Of a stretch of DNA of 25,719 bases, positions 25,270-25,719 are shown in pieces. The stretch lies in assembly GCA_934190685.1 (NCBI GenBank), contig CAKPTK010000019.1:1-25719 (forward strand). Direction: 5' to 3'. The DNA is from an uncultured Prevotella sp. GTDB taxonomy: Bacteria > Bacteroidota > Bacteroidia > Bacteroidales > Bacteroidaceae. Within the stretch, counting starts at the first letter, position 1; the number at the start of each line of letters is the position of its first letter. The notes under the pieces are model-generated. The model had not been told where the DNA came from. It was given only the letters and a program-made list of their open reading frames with translations, and did not search any database. Both the position numbers and the translations under genes were made by a program.

Positions 25270-25295
25270 GGTTCTTCTAGAATTTCGGAAGAACC
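25270..25295. repeat. Intercistronic hairpin before the HmuY-like gene
   Basis: GGTTCTTC (25270-25277) and GAAGAACC (25288-25295) form a perfect 8-base stem with a 10-base loop, starting 2 bases after the peptidase stop. On the + strand an A-rich stretch follows, so it is not a normal terminator in that direction; read on the - strand it is followed by TTTT. It may protect or separate the HmuY-like message from the peptidase message. Confidence 0.45.
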
Positions 25296-25330
25296 CGAAA
25301 AAAGAGTGGAAAAACAAAAAACAGATTGTT

Positions 25331-25719
25331 ATGCGAAAAACAAAAAACTTGTTGTTTGCCGCCCTCTTGGCCATTGGCCTCACGGCATGCAGTTCAAACA
25401 ATGGCAGCGACAGTCCATCATCCAACGAAATGGTGATGCACGTGCAGTTGCATCCCGACACATGGACTTACATCTCCCTGTCCAAGGGTACAACCGTGGG
25501 CACGAGTGAACTCGGCGATGCCGAGACTGACAAGTTGTGGTATGACCGCACCGACTGGGACGTGGCTCTCTGCAACGGGGCCATACGCACCAATGGTGGT
25601 ACTTCGGGCAAGGGGAAGGGTGCGATAATGTCAATGCCCCAGAGCTTTGACAACGTTGCCCCGTCGGCCATTACGTCGTTCCACGCCGATGTCGACACGG
25701 TGACGATTGCCATTCAAAA
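25331..25719 (+). CDS. HmuY-like haem-binding lipoprotein, 3' end cut by window edge
   Basis: The frame is open from ATG 25331 to the last base (129 complete codons) and continues outside. The lipoprotein signal ends LTAC with the acylated cysteine at residue 20. A short polar spacer is followed by a HmuY-type beta fold: TWTYISLSKGTTVGTSE, DKLWYDRTDWDVALCNGAIR and RTNGGTSGKGKGAIM. The WD-[VI]-A and RTN-GG-SGKGKGA pattern is what I recognise from HmuY, the P. gingivalis haemophore that takes haem from host proteins and hands it to the receptor HmuR. Relatives vary in their haem ligands; methionines are present here in IMSMPQ, but assigning ligands is a guess. It is the last visible gene of the run that starts with the receptor. 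Confidence 0.78.
   Translation, partial: MRKTKNLLFAALLAIGLTACSSNNGSDSPSSNEMVMHVQLHPDTWTYISLSKGTTVGTSELGDAETDKLWYDRTDWDVALCNGAIRTNGGTSGKGKGAIMSMPQSFDNVAPSAITSFHADVDTVTIAIQ

Overview
The window reads as chromosome of a Bacteroidales bacterium, most likely Prevotellaceae. The grounds are a Bacteroidetes-type division and cell-wall cluster (MraY with a long inserted loop, MurE with the meso-diaminopimelate DNPR motif, no ddl or murB between murC and ftsQ), promoter -7 boxes of the form TAnnTTTG, and TonB/DUF4876/DUF6850/HmuY-type families known mainly from Bacteroidetes. No search was run, so genus is an inference. All supported genes lie on the + strand; no tRNA, rRNA, CRISPR array or insertion sequence was seen.

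Positions 1-12529 hold the distal part of the dcw cluster: murE (5' end outside the window), mraY, murD, ftsW, murG, murC, ftsQ, ftsA, ftsZ, then a YqeY-like gene and an unrecognised 65-residue gene. Gaps are 1-40 bases except 89 bases before murG, where a Bacteroidetes -7 box suggests a second promoter. The products build UDP-MurNAc-pentapeptide (MurC, MurD, MurE), load it on the lipid carrier (MraY, MurG) and polymerise it at the divisome (FtsW, FtsQ, FtsA, FtsZ). A clear intrinsic terminator at 12542-12596 closes this unit. A comF-type gene follows (12621-13379).

From 13380 the character changes. A 293-base gap carries a good promoter with two dyad symmetries, followed by a seven-gene, visibly more GC-rich run reaching the right edge: TonB-dependent receptor, DUF4876 lipoprotein, DUF6850 outer-membrane protein, two tandem gingipain-like (clan CD) cysteine peptidases with HEAT-like C-termini, a papain-like (clan CA) cysteine peptidase, and the start of a HmuY-like lipoprotein. 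The close packing suggests one transcript, with hairpins in three of its gaps; the one at 17789-17868 is long and nearly perfect, and its 5' arm can also pair with a sequence just upstream of the next gene.

The main hypothesis is that the right half is a protease-coupled nutrient uptake locus: exported peptidases cut a host or dietary protein, possibly a haem protein, the HmuY-like lipoprotein captures the released cofactor, and the receptor with its lipoprotein and barrel partners takes it up. The architecture recalls the gingipain/HmuYR logic of Porphyromonas gingivalis, but all peptidases sit in the same cluster and show no type IX secretion tail. The ligand is not shown by the sequence.
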